The notes: generated by a model from the letters alone, not told the origin. Shown: positions 33,270 to 42,006, counted from the first letter of the stretch. The stretch is 64,000 bases of DNA from Rhodococcus sp. NBC_00297 (GCF_036173065.1 NZ_CP108041.1:2793001-2857000), one strand, 5' to 3'. A program made the numbers and translations.

Positions 33270-34541
33270 ATGGAGTCGGTGCAGCTCATGACATTCGACG
33301 AGGACGTCAAACGACGCGACCTCCGCAAGATGAAGATCGTCGCCACCGGCTTCCTGGTGTTCGCCTCCATCGTCTATCTCTTCTGCCGGTGGCAGGAGTC
33401 CCGCGGCGCCGGCGGCTGGGTCGGTTTCGTCCGGGCGGCGTCGGAGGCGGGCATGGTCGGCGCGCTCGCCGACTGGTTCGCCGTCACCGCTCTCTTCAAG
33501 CACCCCATGGGTCTGAAGATCCCGCACACCGCGATCATCAAGCGGAAGAAGGACCAGCTCGGCACCAGCCTCGGATCGTTCGTCGGGCAGAACTTCCTCG
33601 CCGTCGACGTGGTGTCGCAGAAGGTCGAGTCCGCGCGCATCCCGCTGCGCCTCGGCACCTGGCTCGCCGACCCGGCCCACGCCGACCGTGTCGCGGAGGA
33701 GACGGCGACCGTGCTGCGCGGCTTCCTCGACGTGCTCGACGACGAGGACATCCAGCAGGTCATCGACAACACCATCGTCAAGCGCCTCGGTGATCCGCAG
33801 TGGGGGCCGCCGATCGGACGCGTCCTGGGCTCGCTGCTCGAGGACAACCGGCAGAAGCCACTGATCGACCTGCTCGCCGAGCGCGCACACGAATGGGCCC
33901 AGAACAGCCTGCCGACCATCGACCGGATCGTGTCGAGGGACTCTCCGTCCTGGTCGCCGAAGTTCGTCGATGTGCTTCTCGGAGAACGCATCCACCGCGA
34001 ACTCGTGGAGTTCACGTGGAAGGTCCGGTCGAACCCGCAGCACGAGTTGCGGCTCGCGGCCGACAAGTTCCTCACCGACTTCGCCGACGACCTGCAGAAC
34101 GACCCCGACACCATCGCCAAGGCCGAGTCGATCAAGTCGGAGATCATGGGCCGCGACGAGGTCACCGGCCTCGCGGCGGCATCGTGGAAGGTGGCCAAGC
34201 GGCTCATCGTCGACTCGGTGGACGACCCGAAGAGCACCCTGCGCGCCAAGATCAGCGAGAACGTGCAGAAGTTCGGGCTCCGCCTGCGCGACGACGACGC
34301 GATGCGCGGCAAGGCGGACGGCTGGCTGATGGCCGGCGTGCGCTACATCGTCGAGAACTACACCGACGAGATCACCACCGTCATCACCGACACCGTCGCC
34401 CGATGGGACGCCGACGAGGCCAGCCGCAAGATCGAGCTGCAGGTGGGACGGGACCTGCAGTTCATCCGCATCAACGGCACGGTGGTCGGCTCGCTCGCGG
34501 GTCTGGCGATCTACTCGATCTCGCACCTGTTGTTCGGGTAG
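33270..34541 (+). CDS. DUF445 family membrane protein (Rv0473-like)
   Basis: A 423-aa protein with one membrane segment near the start (residues 24-43) and another at the very end (VVGSLAGLAIYSISHLLF), and a long soluble helical middle. EAGMVGALADWFAVTALFKHPMGLKIPHTAI is the DUF445/YjiN signature. The function is unknown; the topology suggests a membrane-tethered loop. ATG 33270 and ATG 33288 are both possible. It lies between the TetR and XRE regulators exactly as in M. tuberculosis. Confidence 0.85.
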   Translation: MESVQLMTFDEDVKRRDLRKMKIVATGFLVFASIVYLFCRWQESRGAGGWVGFVRAASEAGMVGALADWFAVTALFKHPMGLKIPHTAIIKRKKDQLGTSLGSFVGQNFLAVDVVSQKVESARIPLRLGTWLADPAHADRVAEETATVLRGFLDVLDDEDIQQVIDNTIVKRLGDPQWGPPIGRVLGSLLEDNRQKPLIDLLAERAHEWAQNSLPTIDRIVSRDSPSWSPKFVDVLLGERIHRELVEFTWKVRSNPQHELRLAADKFLTDFADDLQNDPDTIAKAESIKSEIMGRDEVTGLAAASWKVAKRLIVDSVDDPKSTLRAKISENVQKFGLRLRDDDAMRGKADGWLMAGVRYIVENYTDEITTVITDTVARWDADEASRKIELQVGRDLQFIRINGTVVGSLAGLAIYSISHLLFG

Positions 34542-34661
34542 CCGCCGCGGCCGTGCACGGGGTGCGTGAGGTGCCCACCCCTTTCCGCCGACTGGTCGGG
34601 GTGCGCAGCGCCGAGCAGGGTGTGTGGCTGGTCGACACCACCACCGCGTGCGCTCAGGTGT

Positions 34662-34696
34662 GGGTGCTAGCACAGTGCTTGCAATTGCTAGCACCC
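34662..34696. promoter_or_regulatory. Triple TGCTnGCA-box operator ahead of the XRE-hbhA pair
   Basis: GGGTGCTAGCA (34662-34672) and TGCTAGCACCC (34686-34696) form a perfect 11-bp inverted repeat. Between them lies a third box, TGCTTGCA (34676-34683). The three boxes start at 34665, 34676 and 34686, so they sit one helical turn apart on the same face. The XRE regulator encoded 53 bp downstream is the obvious ligand. Confidence 0.75.
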
Positions 34697-34748
34697 TTGG
34701 TTATCGTCGTTGGCGAGGCGCATTCGACATGAGTCAGGAGTGTTCGAG

Positions 34749-35216
34749 ATGGCATCCGAGGAGAAGGAAGGCGACGACACCACAGTGGTGTCGGCAGCCG
34801 GAGATCTCGCCGCCCGCGTCGTCAGCACGGCGACACAGGACATCGGGAGTTTCATTCGGGCACAGCGAGAGTCGGCCCAGGTGTCCCTGCGGCAACTCGC
34901 ACTCTCCGCCGGCGTCAGCAACCCCTACCTCAGCCAGATCGAGCGGGGCCTGCGCAAGCCGTCGGCAGAGGTTCTGAGTCAGATCGCCAAGGGTCTTCGT
35001 GTGTCCTCGGAGGTCCTGTACGTGCAAGCCGGTCTGCTCGAGGAACGGCCGCACAGTCCCATCATCGACGCGGTGCACGGTGACGACTCCATCACGGAGC
35101 GTCAGAAGCAGGTGCTCCTCGAGATCTACTACTCGTTCCGCCGCGAGAACGAGACCGGCACCCCCACGCTGCGATCAGAGATCAACCACGAAACGACATC
35201 AGGAGATCACACATGA
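34749..35216 (+). CDS. XRE-family regulator (Rv0474 / MLDSR-like)
   Basis: A 155-aa regulator. The HTH is IGSFIRAQRESAQVSLRQLALSAGVSNPYLSQIERGLRKPSAEVL (about residues 32-76), followed by a helical tail with DSITERQKQVLLEIYYSFRREN. The homologue in M. tuberculosis is Rv0474; in Rhodococcus jostii a protein at this place is the lipid-droplet-bound regulator MLDSR. The stop overlaps the ATG of hbhA by 4 bp, so the regulator and its likely target are one transcript. Three regularly spaced boxes upstream suggest autoregulation. Confidence 0.85.
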   Translation: MASEEKEGDDTTVVSAAGDLAARVVSTATQDIGSFIRAQRESAQVSLRQLALSAGVSNPYLSQIERGLRKPSAEVLSQIAKGLRVSSEVLYVQAGLLEERPHSPIIDAVHGDDSITERQKQVLLEIYYSFRRENETGTPTLRSEINHETTSGDHT

Positions 35217-36082
35217 CCGACCCGAAGTTCGACACCGTCAAGACCCCGCTGTTCGCCGCCGTCGGCGCCGGTGACGCCGTGGTCCAGGCCGTGGCCGACG
35301 TCGTCGCCCAGGTCCGCCACCGCGCCGAGAGCACGCAGGCCGACGTCAACGACCGCGTCGACACCGCCCGCGCCCGCCTCGCCGACCTGCAGGAAGACGT
35401 CACCGAGAGCGTCGAGACGCTCCGCGGACGCCTGAACGCGCTGCCGCAGGAGCTGCCGGACGAGATCGCCGATCTCCGCGAGCGTTTCACCCCCGAGGAG
35501 CTCCGCAAGGTCGCCGAGGCCTACCTCAAGGTGGCGTCGGACCTCTACACCGCACTCGCCGAGCGCGGCGAGGAGACGGTCGAGCGCATCCGCAAGAACC
35601 CGGCGGTCGAGGACGGTCTCGAGCGCGCCAACGCCGTCGCCAACGACGCTGTCGACCTCACCGAGCAGACCCTCGGCACCGTCGCCTCGCAGACCCGCGC
35701 CGTCGGTGAGCGCGCCGCAGCCCTCGCGGGCCGCGCGTCCGATCGTGTGCAGGAAGGTGCCGACGAGGCCACCGACGCGATCAAGGAAGGCGCCGAGGAC
35801 GCCGTCGACAATGTCGACGAGGCTGCCGACGAGCTGAGCGAGAAGATCGACGAGCTCGGCCAGAAGGCGAAGACCGCAGGCCAGAAGGCGTCGGATCGCG
35901 CCTCGGGTGCAGCCGGCACGGTCGAGGGCAAGACGCGCAACAACGCGGGCTCGCCCATCAAGAAGACCCCGGCCACGAAGTCGGCTCCCGCCAAGGCCAC
36001 CCCGGCCAAGGCCTCGACTCCCGCCCCCGCCAAGAAGGCCACCCCGGCCAAGAAGGCTCCGGCCAAGAAGTCGACCAGCTAG
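35213..36082 (+). CDS. hbhA: HbhA / lipid-droplet protein (TadA/MLDS-like)
   Basis: A 289-aa protein. Residues 1-110 match the conserved helical domain of heparin-binding hemagglutinin, with KTPLFAAVGAGDAV and LRERFTPEELRKVAEAYL. A predicted coiled coil follows (140-215), then a Lys/Ala/Pro-rich tail of KKTPATK and KKATPAKKAPAKK repeats. In M. tuberculosis this tail binds heparan sulfate; in R. opacus and R. jostii the homologue coats storage lipid droplets and can bind DNA. It ends just before a very strong terminator. Confidence 0.9.
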   Translation: MTDPKFDTVKTPLFAAVGAGDAVVQAVADVVAQVRHRAESTQADVNDRVDTARARLADLQEDVTESVETLRGRLNALPQELPDEIADLRERFTPEELRKVAEAYLKVASDLYTALAERGEETVERIRKNPAVEDGLERANAVANDAVDLTEQTLGTVASQTRAVGERAAALAGRASDRVQEGADEATDAIKEGAEDAVDNVDEAADELSEKIDELGQKAKTAGQKASDRASGAAGTVEGKTRNNAGSPIKKTPATKSAPAKATPAKASTPAPAKKATPAKKAPAKKSTS

Positions 36083-36097
36083 TCGATCGCGACAATT

Positions 36098-36130
36098 CCG
36101 ACCCCCGCGCTGACGAAGCGCGGGGGTCGG
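36098..36130 (+). terminator. Strong terminator after hbhA
   Basis: CCGACCCCCGCGC (36098-36110) and GCGCGGGGGTCGG (36118-36130) form a perfect 13-bp stem with a 7-nt loop, followed by TGTCGTTT. Confidence 0.88.
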
Positions 36131-36137
36131 TGTCGTT

Positions 36138-36143
36138 TAGGAT
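36138..36143 (+). promoter_or_regulatory. Possible -10 for the DUF2516 gene (leaderless)
   Basis: TAGGAT followed by 6 nt and the ATG at 36150, directly after the hbhA terminator; no RBS is present. Confidence 0.5.
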
Positions 36144-36149
36144 GACCGC

Positions 36150-36443
36150 ATGCCCATGGCGTACAGCGCGACCAGCGCGATCATGAACATCCTGCAACTC
36201 ATCGCTCTGGTGGGTGTGGCGTTCGCGCTCTTCCACGCCATCCGCCAGCGCCCCGACGCCTTCACCGCCGCGGACAAGCTGAACAAGCCGGGGTGGGTGG
36301 CCATTCTCGCGGTCGCGCTGCTGATCCTGCTCGTCTTCCCGGTGGTGGGCTTCGTCGGCATCATCGCCGTCGTCGCCATCGGTGTGTACCTCGTGGACGT
36401 GCGGCCCAAGGTCGACGACATCCAGCGCGGACCGCGCTGGTAG
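36150..36443 (+). CDS. DUF2516 family membrane protein (Rv0476-like)
   Basis: A 97-aa protein with two or three membrane helices (residues 11-28, 49-66, 68-84) and the family pattern ALFHAIRQRPDAFTAADKLNKPGW...GIIAVVAIGVYLVDVRPKV. It is found next to hbhA across mycolata, but its role is unknown. The stop abuts the stop of the convergent mntH gene. Confidence 0.87.
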   Translation: MPMAYSATSAIMNILQLIALVGVAFALFHAIRQRPDAFTAADKLNKPGWVAILAVALLILLVFPVVGFVGIIAVVAIGVYLVDVRPKVDDIQRGPRW

Positions 36444-37700
36444 CTACCCCTGGCCGGTGACCGTGAGCCAGAGCAGTGCCGCGTTGAGCGCCACGATCAG
36501 GCCGGTGGTGACGACGGCGAGGACCACGGTGGTCCGTGAGTTGATGCGGGCGCCCATCACCGCGCTGCTGGAGGTCATGCGCACCAGCGGGATCAGCGCG
36601 AACGGAATGCACAGGCTCAGCACCACCTGACTCAGCACCAGCGCCAGCGTCGGATCGACGCCGATACCCAGGACCACCAGCGCGGGAATCAACGTGACGA
36701 CGCGGCGCACCTGGATCGGGATCCGCTTCTGCAGCAGTCCCTTCATGATCTCGGCACCGGCGGCGCAGCCCACCGAGGTCGACGCGAGACCCGAGGCGAG
36801 CAGGCCGACGGCGAAGATCGCGGCGACCGCGGGCCCGAGATTGTTCTCGATGGCCGCGTGCGCGCCGTCGATGGTGTCGGTGCCCTCCTCGCCGCGGAAC
36901 GCCGATGCGGCGAGCAGCAGCATGCCGATGTTGACGCTGCCGGCGATGATGAGCGCGAACGTGACGTCCCACTTGGTCGCGCGCAGCAGGCGGTCGAGCT
37001 TGCCGGAGTCCTTCTCGACGCCGTGGCGGTCGCGGGCGAGCGCGGAGTGCAGGTAGATGGCGTGCGGCATGACCGTCGCGCCCAGCATGCTGGCCGCGAG
37101 CAGGACCGATCCGGAGCCGTCGAACCCCGGTACGAGACCGCCGGCGACACCGCCCGCGTCGATGTCGGTGAACAGCAGGCCGGTGAGGAAGCCGATCGTG
37201 ATGATGGCAAGCATGCCGATGACGACGAACTCGAAGGTGCGCTGACCCCGCCGTGACTGGACGGCCAGGATCACCATCGACACGACGCCGGTGATGAGAC
37301 CGCCGACGAAGAGCGGAACGCCGAACAGGAGGTTGAGCGCGATGGCGCCGCCGATCACCTCGGCGAGGTCCGTCGCGATCGCCACGGCCTCGGCCTGCAC
37401 CCAGAACGCCCGGCGGGGCCAGGGACGCATGCGGTCGCCGAGCATCTCCGGCAGTGATCGTCCGGAGACCAGGCCCAGCTTGGCCGAGAGGTACTGGATC
37501 AGTACCGCCATCGCATTGGCGGCCACGAGTACCCACACGAGGAGGTAGCCGTAGCGCGCGCCCGCGGTGAGATTCGCGGCGACGTTGCCCGGGTCGACGT
37601 AGGCGATGGCGGCGACGAACGCGGGGCCGAGCAGCGTGAACAGCCGGACGGGAGTGATGCCTCCGGATGTGGGTAGACGAGTTCCGATGCGGTCGACCAT
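36444..37700 (-). CDS. mntH: Nramp-family divalent metal transporter
   Basis: A 418-aa, eleven-helix proton-coupled Mn2+ (and Fe2+) importer. The first helix motif IAYVDPGNVAANLTAG contains the metal-binding Asp and Asn, and the sixth helix has LGATVMPHAIYLHSAL with the family Met-Pro-His; the EAVAIATDLAEVIGGA helix follows the Nramp pattern. ATG 37700 is chosen: a -10 element lies 6 nt upstream, while the GTG at 37718 would overlap that promoter. Repeats ahead of the gene point to metal control. Confidence 0.92.
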   Translation of the reverse strand: MVDRIGTRLPTSGGITPVRLFTLLGPAFVAAIAYVDPGNVAANLTAGARYGYLLVWVLVAANAMAVLIQYLSAKLGLVSGRSLPEMLGDRMRPWPRRAFWVQAEAVAIATDLAEVIGGAIALNLLFGVPLFVGGLITGVVSMVILAVQSRRGQRTFEFVVIGMLAIITIGFLTGLLFTDIDAGGVAGGLVPGFDGSGSVLLAASMLGATVMPHAIYLHSALARDRHGVEKDSGKLDRLLRATKWDVTFALIIAGSVNIGMLLLAASAFRGEEGTDTIDGAHAAIENNLGPAVAAIFAVGLLASGLASTSVGCAAGAEIMKGLLQKRIPIQVRRVVTLIPALVVLGIGVDPTLALVLSQVVLSLCIPFALIPLVRMTSSSAVMGARINSRTTVVLAVVTTGLIVALNAALLWLTVTGQG

Positions 37701-37706
37701 GACGGA

Positions 37707-37766
37707 AGTGTAGGGCACCCGGCGCGATCATGTTCGCCGGGCCGTACCGATAAGTTAGGGCACCCG
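37707..37766 (-). promoter_or_regulatory. mntH promoter with two CGGGTGCCCTA repeats
   Basis: On the minus strand TACACT (37712-37707) ends 6 nt before ATG 37700, fitting a leaderless message. CGGGTGCCCTA occurs twice on that strand, at 37721-37711 (touching the -10) and 37766-37756, 45 bp apart. This is where a metal-responsive repressor such as an MntR-type protein would bind; the regulator is not identified. Confidence 0.5.
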
Positions 37767-37768
37767 CA

Positions 37769-37981
37769 TCATGTCTCGTCGTCCACCCATTCGAGCAGGT
37801 CACCCGGCTGGCACTCCAGCACCCGGCACATGGTCTCCAGGGTGCTGAACCGCACCGCGCGGGCCCGCCCGTTCTTGAGTACGGCGACGTTGGCGGGGGT
37901 CAGTCCGACGCGCTCGGCGAACTCGCCGACGCTCATCTTGCGCTTGGCCAGCTCCACGTCGATGCGGACGACGATGGGCAT
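37769..37981 (-). CDS. Small HTH regulator (YozG-like)
   Basis: A 70-aa Cro/CI-type protein: MPIVVRIDVELAKRKMSVGEFAERVGLTPANVAVLKNGRARAVRF...CQPGDLLEWV. This is the YozG/HTH_26 family, which typically sits next to a DUF2975 membrane protein. Its ATG overlaps the DUF2975 stop by 4 bp, so the two are translated together. The longer reading frame upstream simply runs through the DUF2975 gene in another frame. Confidence 0.85.
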   Translation of the reverse strand: MPIVVRIDVELAKRKMSVGEFAERVGLTPANVAVLKNGRARAVRFSTLETMCRVLECQPGDLLEWVDDET

Positions 37982-38460
37982 CAGATGACGCCCTCGAGGT
38001 CGGCGCGCAGGTCGCTCGCCTTCCGCAGCAGGGCACGCATGACCATCATCAGCAGTGCGGCGACGCCGACGATCATGCAGAGCAGGAACAGCAGGAGCAC
38101 GGGCCCCGGATCGTCCGCGCGGAACCCGACGACGAGGAACACGACACCGAGCGACACACCGGCGGCCACGATCGCGCGGACGATCGCGTCGACCCACACG
38201 AACGCGGCACCGGAGAAGATGCGATCCCGGCGGACGAGAGTGAGCAGCTTCCAGGTGGCGATGACGACGATCTGCACGCACACCACCCAGAAGATGGTGA
38301 GCGCGGTGAGGGGCCATCGGAGGTACGCGGATTCCGGGTTCTCGCGGGCCATGTGCGCGAACTGTCCCGGCAGCGACATGACCTGGAACAGGACGAGCAG
38401 GGCGAACAGGCCGGCGAGGAACACCCTGAGTGTCGCGACGACGCGTCTTTCCGTGATCAT
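37981..38460 (-). CDS. DUF2975 family membrane protein
   Basis: A 159-aa protein with four membrane helices (near residues 12-28, 48-72, 90-112, 122-142). The DRIFSGAAFVWVDAIVRAI segment is the family signature. With the downstream small HTH protein it forms a widespread two-gene module in which the membrane protein is thought to be sensor or target. It is divergent from the MerR gene. Confidence 0.83.
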   Translation of the reverse strand: MITERRVVATLRVFLAGLFALLVLFQVMSLPGQFAHMARENPESAYLRWPLTALTIFWVVCVQIVVIATWKLLTLVRRDRIFSGAAFVWVDAIVRAIVAAGVSLGVVFLVVGFRADDPGPVLLLFLLCMIVGVAALLMMVMRALLRKASDLRADLEGVI

Positions 38461-38524
38461 GCATCGAGTATCGGTCAGGATCTATCGAAAATCAATAGGT
38501 ACTGGTGCGGGAGGACGGCAGGGT

Positions 38525-38530
38525 TAAGGT
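38525..38530 (+). promoter_or_regulatory. Possible -10 for the MerR gene (leaderless)
   Basis: TAAGGT with 6 nt to the GTG at 38537 and no RBS. Confidence 0.45.
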
Positions 38531-38536
38531 CTGAGG

Positions 38537-39490
38537 GTGCCGGACTCCCCACTCGACGATGCTCGCTCGCGTGATCCCCGGGATCTCCGCCGAGTCGGCC
38601 TGACCGAGTACCGGATCGACGACCTCGCCAGGGAAGCCGGCGTGAGCGTCCGCAACGTGCGCGTCTATCAGGACCGCGGTCTGCTGCCGCCCCCGCGCAA
38701 GGTGGGTCGGACGGGCTGGTACGACGAGTCGCACCTCGCTCGGCTGCAGATGATCTCGCGCATGCTCGACCGTGGCTACACCTTCGTCACCATCAGCGAA
38801 CTCCTCACCGCGGCGCAGTACGGACTCCGCGTCGAGGACGTCCTGGGCACTGAGGATCCCGACGGCGCCGCCAACGTCGACCACCCGGCGCGGCTGACCC
38901 GCGACGAGATCGACACCATGTTCGACGGACGGATCAGCGACGACGATCTGACGCGTGCGGAAGCGCTCGACGTCTTCTCCCGCGACGGGGACGGCTACCG
39001 CATCGAGAACCCCGCCCTGGTCCGCGCGGCCAAGGTGCTGTTCGACGCGGGTCTCGCGCTGCCGGACATCCTGTCCCGCACCGAGCGCGTCCACCAGGAC
39101 CTGACGAGCGTGTCCCAGCAGTTCGTGCGTCTGGTCGTCGACAGGTTCGTTCCGGGCGGCGCCGATCCGTTCACGCTCGACCCCAGCGAGCTCTCGGCCA
39201 TGGCGGACCTCATCACCACCCTGCGTCCGCTGGCCAGCCGTGCCGTGCAGGCGCTCTTCTCCGAGACCATGGACGCCGAGATCGTGCACGCGATGGAGAA
39301 GGCGCTCAGCGGCGACGCCGCCACGGCGCTCAGCGGCGACGCCGCCACGGCGCTCAGCGGCGACGCCGCCACGGCGCTCAGCGGCGACGCCGCCACGGAG
39401 GACAGCGGCGACGCCGCCACGGCGGACACCGACGACAGTGACGGCAACGGCGCGAGCACCAGCTCGAGCAGCAGGACAGGAGACCGATGA
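38537..39490 (+). CDS. MerR-family regulator with repeated C-terminal tail
   Basis: A 317-aa regulator. The MerR HTH is EYRIDDLAREAGVSVRNVRVYQDRGLLPPPRKVGRTGWYDESHLARL (about residues 24-70). A C-terminal helical domain of about 170 residues follows. The tail (from about 250) consists of four exact ALSGDAAT repeats and a fifth altered copy, then an acidic Ser-rich end. The DNA repeat is perfect and in frame. The gene overlaps the hydrolase gene by 4 bp and likely controls it. Confidence 0.82.
   Translation: MPDSPLDDARSRDPRDLRRVGLTEYRIDDLAREAGVSVRNVRVYQDRGLLPPPRKVGRTGWYDESHLARLQMISRMLDRGYTFVTISELLTAAQYGLRVEDVLGTEDPDGAANVDHPARLTRDEIDTMFDGRISDDDLTRAEALDVFSRDGDGYRIENPALVRAAKVLFDAGLALPDILSRTERVHQDLTSVSQQFVRLVVDRFVPGGADPFTLDPSELSAMADLITTLRPLASRAVQALFSETMDAEIVHAMEKALSGDAATALSGDAATALSGDAATALSGDAATEDSGDAATADTDDSDGNGASTSSSSRTGDR
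39302..39421 (+). repeat. In-frame 24-bp tandem repeat in the MerR gene
   Basis: Four identical 24-bp units (39302-39325, 39326-39349, 39350-39373, 39374-39397) and a fifth diverged unit (39398-39421). Each encodes ALSGDAAT. Because the unit is a multiple of three, changes in copy number keep the frame. Confidence 0.95.
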
Positions 39491-40503
39491 ACACTCGTGG
39501 TGCAGTGGTGACCGCTGCCGTGGCCGCGGTCGCGGTGGCCGGTGCAGCCTCGATCCGGGCGACTCGACGGGCGTCACCGCCCTCGGCGCGGATGGCGGAC
39601 ACCGATGTACTGCTGGCGCGTCCGGAGCTCACCCCACGGGTGCGCACGGTCGTCGCCGAGGACGGTGCCGCGCTGCACGTGCGCGAGTACGGCGACCCGG
39701 ACGCCGCCCCGATCGTCCTCAGTCACGGATGGACCTGCTCCGCCGACTTCTGGGCGCCGCAGATCAACGACCTCGCCGGACGGTACCGCGTCGTCGTGTA
39801 CGACCAGCGCGGGCACGGAGCCAGTGAGGTGGGGACCCGGCCACTCGGTGCCGACGTCCTGGGGGACGACCTCGCCGCGGTGCTCGACGCGACGGTCGAC
39901 TCGGACACCAAGGCCGTCGTCGCCGGACACAGCATGGGCGGCATGTCCGTGATGAGTTGGGCGGCACAGTATCCCGCGCAGGTGCGCCACTACGTGAAGG
40001 CGATATTGCTGGCCAACACGGCCACCGACAGTCTGGTCCGCGAGACCACTGTCATCCCGTTGCCACCCGGTGTCGCGCAGGTGCCGGCGCGGGTGGCGTC
40101 GAGCGTGCTCGGATCGGCACTGCCCATCCCGTCGAGTCCGTTCTCCGCTCGTGCTCTGAAGTACGTGACGATGGGCGCCGAGTCCACTCCGGCGCAGGTG
40201 GCGTTCTGCGAACGCATCGTGCGCGAGTGCTCCCCTCGAACGCGGGGCATGTGGGGATCGGCGCTGTCCGCGTTGGACATTCACGACGCGCTGGAGAACA
40301 TCGACGTCCCGACGTCGGTGATCGTCGGTACTCGCGACCGCCTGACGCCGCCGGTGCACGCCCGCAAGCTCGCCGATCGACTCTCCCGCGCCGGAGTGCT
40401 GGGCCGGTTCCTCGAACTCGACGGTGTCGGACACATGAGCTCGGTGGAATCGATCGCGGAGTTCGACGCCGAGCTGGTCCGGCTGGCGGAGCTGCCGGCA
40501 TGA
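39487..40503 (+). CDS. Alpha/beta hydrolase
   Basis: A 338-aa serine hydrolase with an N-terminal hydrophobic segment (residues 5-22) that may be a signal or anchor. It has the oxyanion motif LSHGWTCS, YDQRGHGAS, nucleophile elbow GHSMGG, acid in IVGTRDRLTPP and His in DGVGHMSSVE. The substrate is unknown. It is the second gene of an overlapping set: MerR regulator, hydrolase, methyltransferase. Confidence 0.85.
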   Translation: MNTRGAVVTAAVAAVAVAGAASIRATRRASPPSARMADTDVLLARPELTPRVRTVVAEDGAALHVREYGDPDAAPIVLSHGWTCSADFWAPQINDLAGRYRVVVYDQRGHGASEVGTRPLGADVLGDDLAAVLDATVDSDTKAVVAGHSMGGMSVMSWAAQYPAQVRHYVKAILLANTATDSLVRETTVIPLPPGVAQVPARVASSVLGSALPIPSSPFSARALKYVTMGAESTPAQVAFCERIVRECSPRTRGMWGSALSALDIHDALENIDVPTSVIVGTRDRLTPPVHARKLADRLSRAGVLGRFLELDGVGHMSSVESIAEFDAELVRLAELPA

Positions 40504-41093
40504 GCGACGACACCAGAGGGGACGCCTACACCGAGCGGCTGCGCGAGCTGCAGGGTGCGCGGTGGAAACGCGTTCTGCGCGTGCAGGCTCCGTACCAGTG
40601 GAACATCCGACGCCATCTCGCTGGGCGGCGCGTTCTCGACGTCGGCTGCGGGATCGGCCGGAATCTGCGCAACCTTCCCGCGGGCAGCGTCGGTGTCGAT
40701 CACAACGTCGCGTCCGTCGAGTTCTGCCGCTCGCAGGGCATGACCGCATACACACCCGAGGAGTTCCACGCCCTCGGCGACACGGGCTTCGACGGCATGC
40801 TCATGGCCCACCTGCTCGAGCACCTGCCGCCGGGCGCGGAGGGTGAGGTGCTGACGGAGTACCTGCCGTGTCTGCAGCCGGACTCCGTCGTCATGATCGT
40901 GTGCCCGCAGGAAGTCGGGTTCGCCAGCGACCCGACGCACACGAGTTGGTTGGACGCCGCCGACCTGCTCGCCCTCTGCGCTGCCGCCGGCATCGAGCGC
41001 ACGACGTCCGCCTCGTTCCCGTTCCCGCGGCCGGTGGGAAAGGTGTTCGTCTACAACGAGACCGTCGTGGTGGGTCGAACCCCAGCTGCCTGA
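40500..41093 (+). CDS. SAM-dependent methyltransferase
   Basis: A 197-aa class I methyltransferase. The SAM motif is [18 protein letters not shown], followed by [17 protein letters not shown], then [16 protein letters not shown] as the acceptor-region motif and a C-terminal [26 protein letters not shown]. The last part resembles methyltransferases acting on small lipids or quinones, but the acceptor is not clear. ATG 40500 overlaps the hydrolase stop by 4 bp. Confidence 0.8.
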   Translation: MSDDTRGDAYTERLRELQGARWKRVLRVQAPYQWNIRRHLAGRRVLDVGCGIGRNLRNLPAGSVGVDHNVASVEFCRSQGMTAYTPEEFHALGDTGFDGMLMAHLLEHLPPGAEGEVLTEYLPCLQPDSVVMIVCPQEVGFASDPTHTSWLDAADLLALCAAAGIERTTSASFPFPRPVGKVFVYNETVVVGRTPAA

Positions 41094-41106
41094 TACGACC
41101 AGCCGT

Positions 41107-42006
41107 CTAGTCGAACACCACGGTCTTGCGGCCGTGCACCAGCACACGGTCCTCGAGGTGCCAGCGCAGTCCGCGCGCGAGCACCATCTTCTCGATGTCC
41201 CGGCCCTGACGGACCATGTCGGCGACCGCGTCCGCATGGTCGATGCGGATGACGTCCTGCTCGATGATGGGTCCGGCATCGAGCTCGGCGGTGACGAAGT
41301 GGCACGTCGCGCCGATGAGCTTGACCCCTCGTGCGAACGCCTGGTGATACGGCCGGGCGCCGACGAACGACGGCAGGAAGCTGTGGTGGATGTTGATCGC
41401 GCGCCCGGACCAGTGCTCGCACAACGACTCCGGCAGCACCTGCATGAAGCGCGCCAGCACCACCGCGTCGGGGGAGTAGCCGTCGACGAGGTCGCGGAGC
41501 GCGTCGAAGGAGGTCCCGCGCTCGCTGGGGTGCTTGGGGAACGGAACATGGTGGAACTGCACACCGTGTGCGCGCGTGACGGATTCGAGATCGGGGTGGT
41601 TTCCGATGACCGCTTCGATGGTCGCCGGCAGTTCTCCGCCGGCGGCGCGCCCGAGCAGATCGTGGAGGCAGTGTCCCTCCTTGCTCACCAGGAGCACGAC
41701 CTTCTTGCGCTCTCCGGAATCGTGCAGCGACCACTCGGATTCCGGGCCGATCTCCGCGGCGACCGCCGCGAACCGTGCGCGCAGCTCGTCGACTCCGATG
41801 TCGATCGACGAGGCCGCGACGGCCTGACGGGTGAAGAACCAGCCACTGTCCGCGTCGGCGTGATAGGCGGCCTCGACGATCGAGCCCCCGAGATCGGCCA
41901 AGAAGGTCGAGATGCGCGCGACGATGCCCGTGCGGTCGGGGCAGCCCAGGGTGAGGACGAAGCGGCGAGAGTCGGAGCGTGGAGATTCGGGCGGCATGGG
42001 CGCCAT
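41107..42006 (-). CDS. purU: Formyltetrahydrofolate deformylase
   Basis: A 299-aa enzyme that splits 10-formyl-THF into formate and THF, balancing the one-carbon pool. An N-terminal ACT domain ([31 protein letters not shown]) is followed by the formyl-transferase-like catalytic domain with [48 protein letters not shown] and the conserved Asp in [16 protein letters not shown] 42006 is chosen; longer frames lie opposite deoC. It is divergent from deoC, 66 bp apart. Confidence 0.94.
   Translation of the reverse strand: MAPMPPESPRSDSRRFVLTLGCPDRTGIVARISTFLADLGGSIVEAAYHADADSGWFFTRQAVAASSIDIGVDELRARFAAVAAEIGPESEWSLHDSGERKKVVLLVSKEGHCLHDLLGRAAGGELPATIEAVIGNHPDLESVTRAHGVQFHHVPFPKHPSERGTSFDALRDLVDGYSPDAVVLARFMQVLPESLCEHWSGRAINIHHSFLPSFVGARPYHQAFARGVKLIGATCHFVTAELDAGPIIEQDVIRIDHADAVADMVRQGRDIEKMVLARGLRWHLEDRVLVHGRKTVVFD

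Noticed and set aside
39302..39421. CRISPR-like repeat array
   Set aside because: Repeats are directly tandem without spacers and code for an in-frame peptide.
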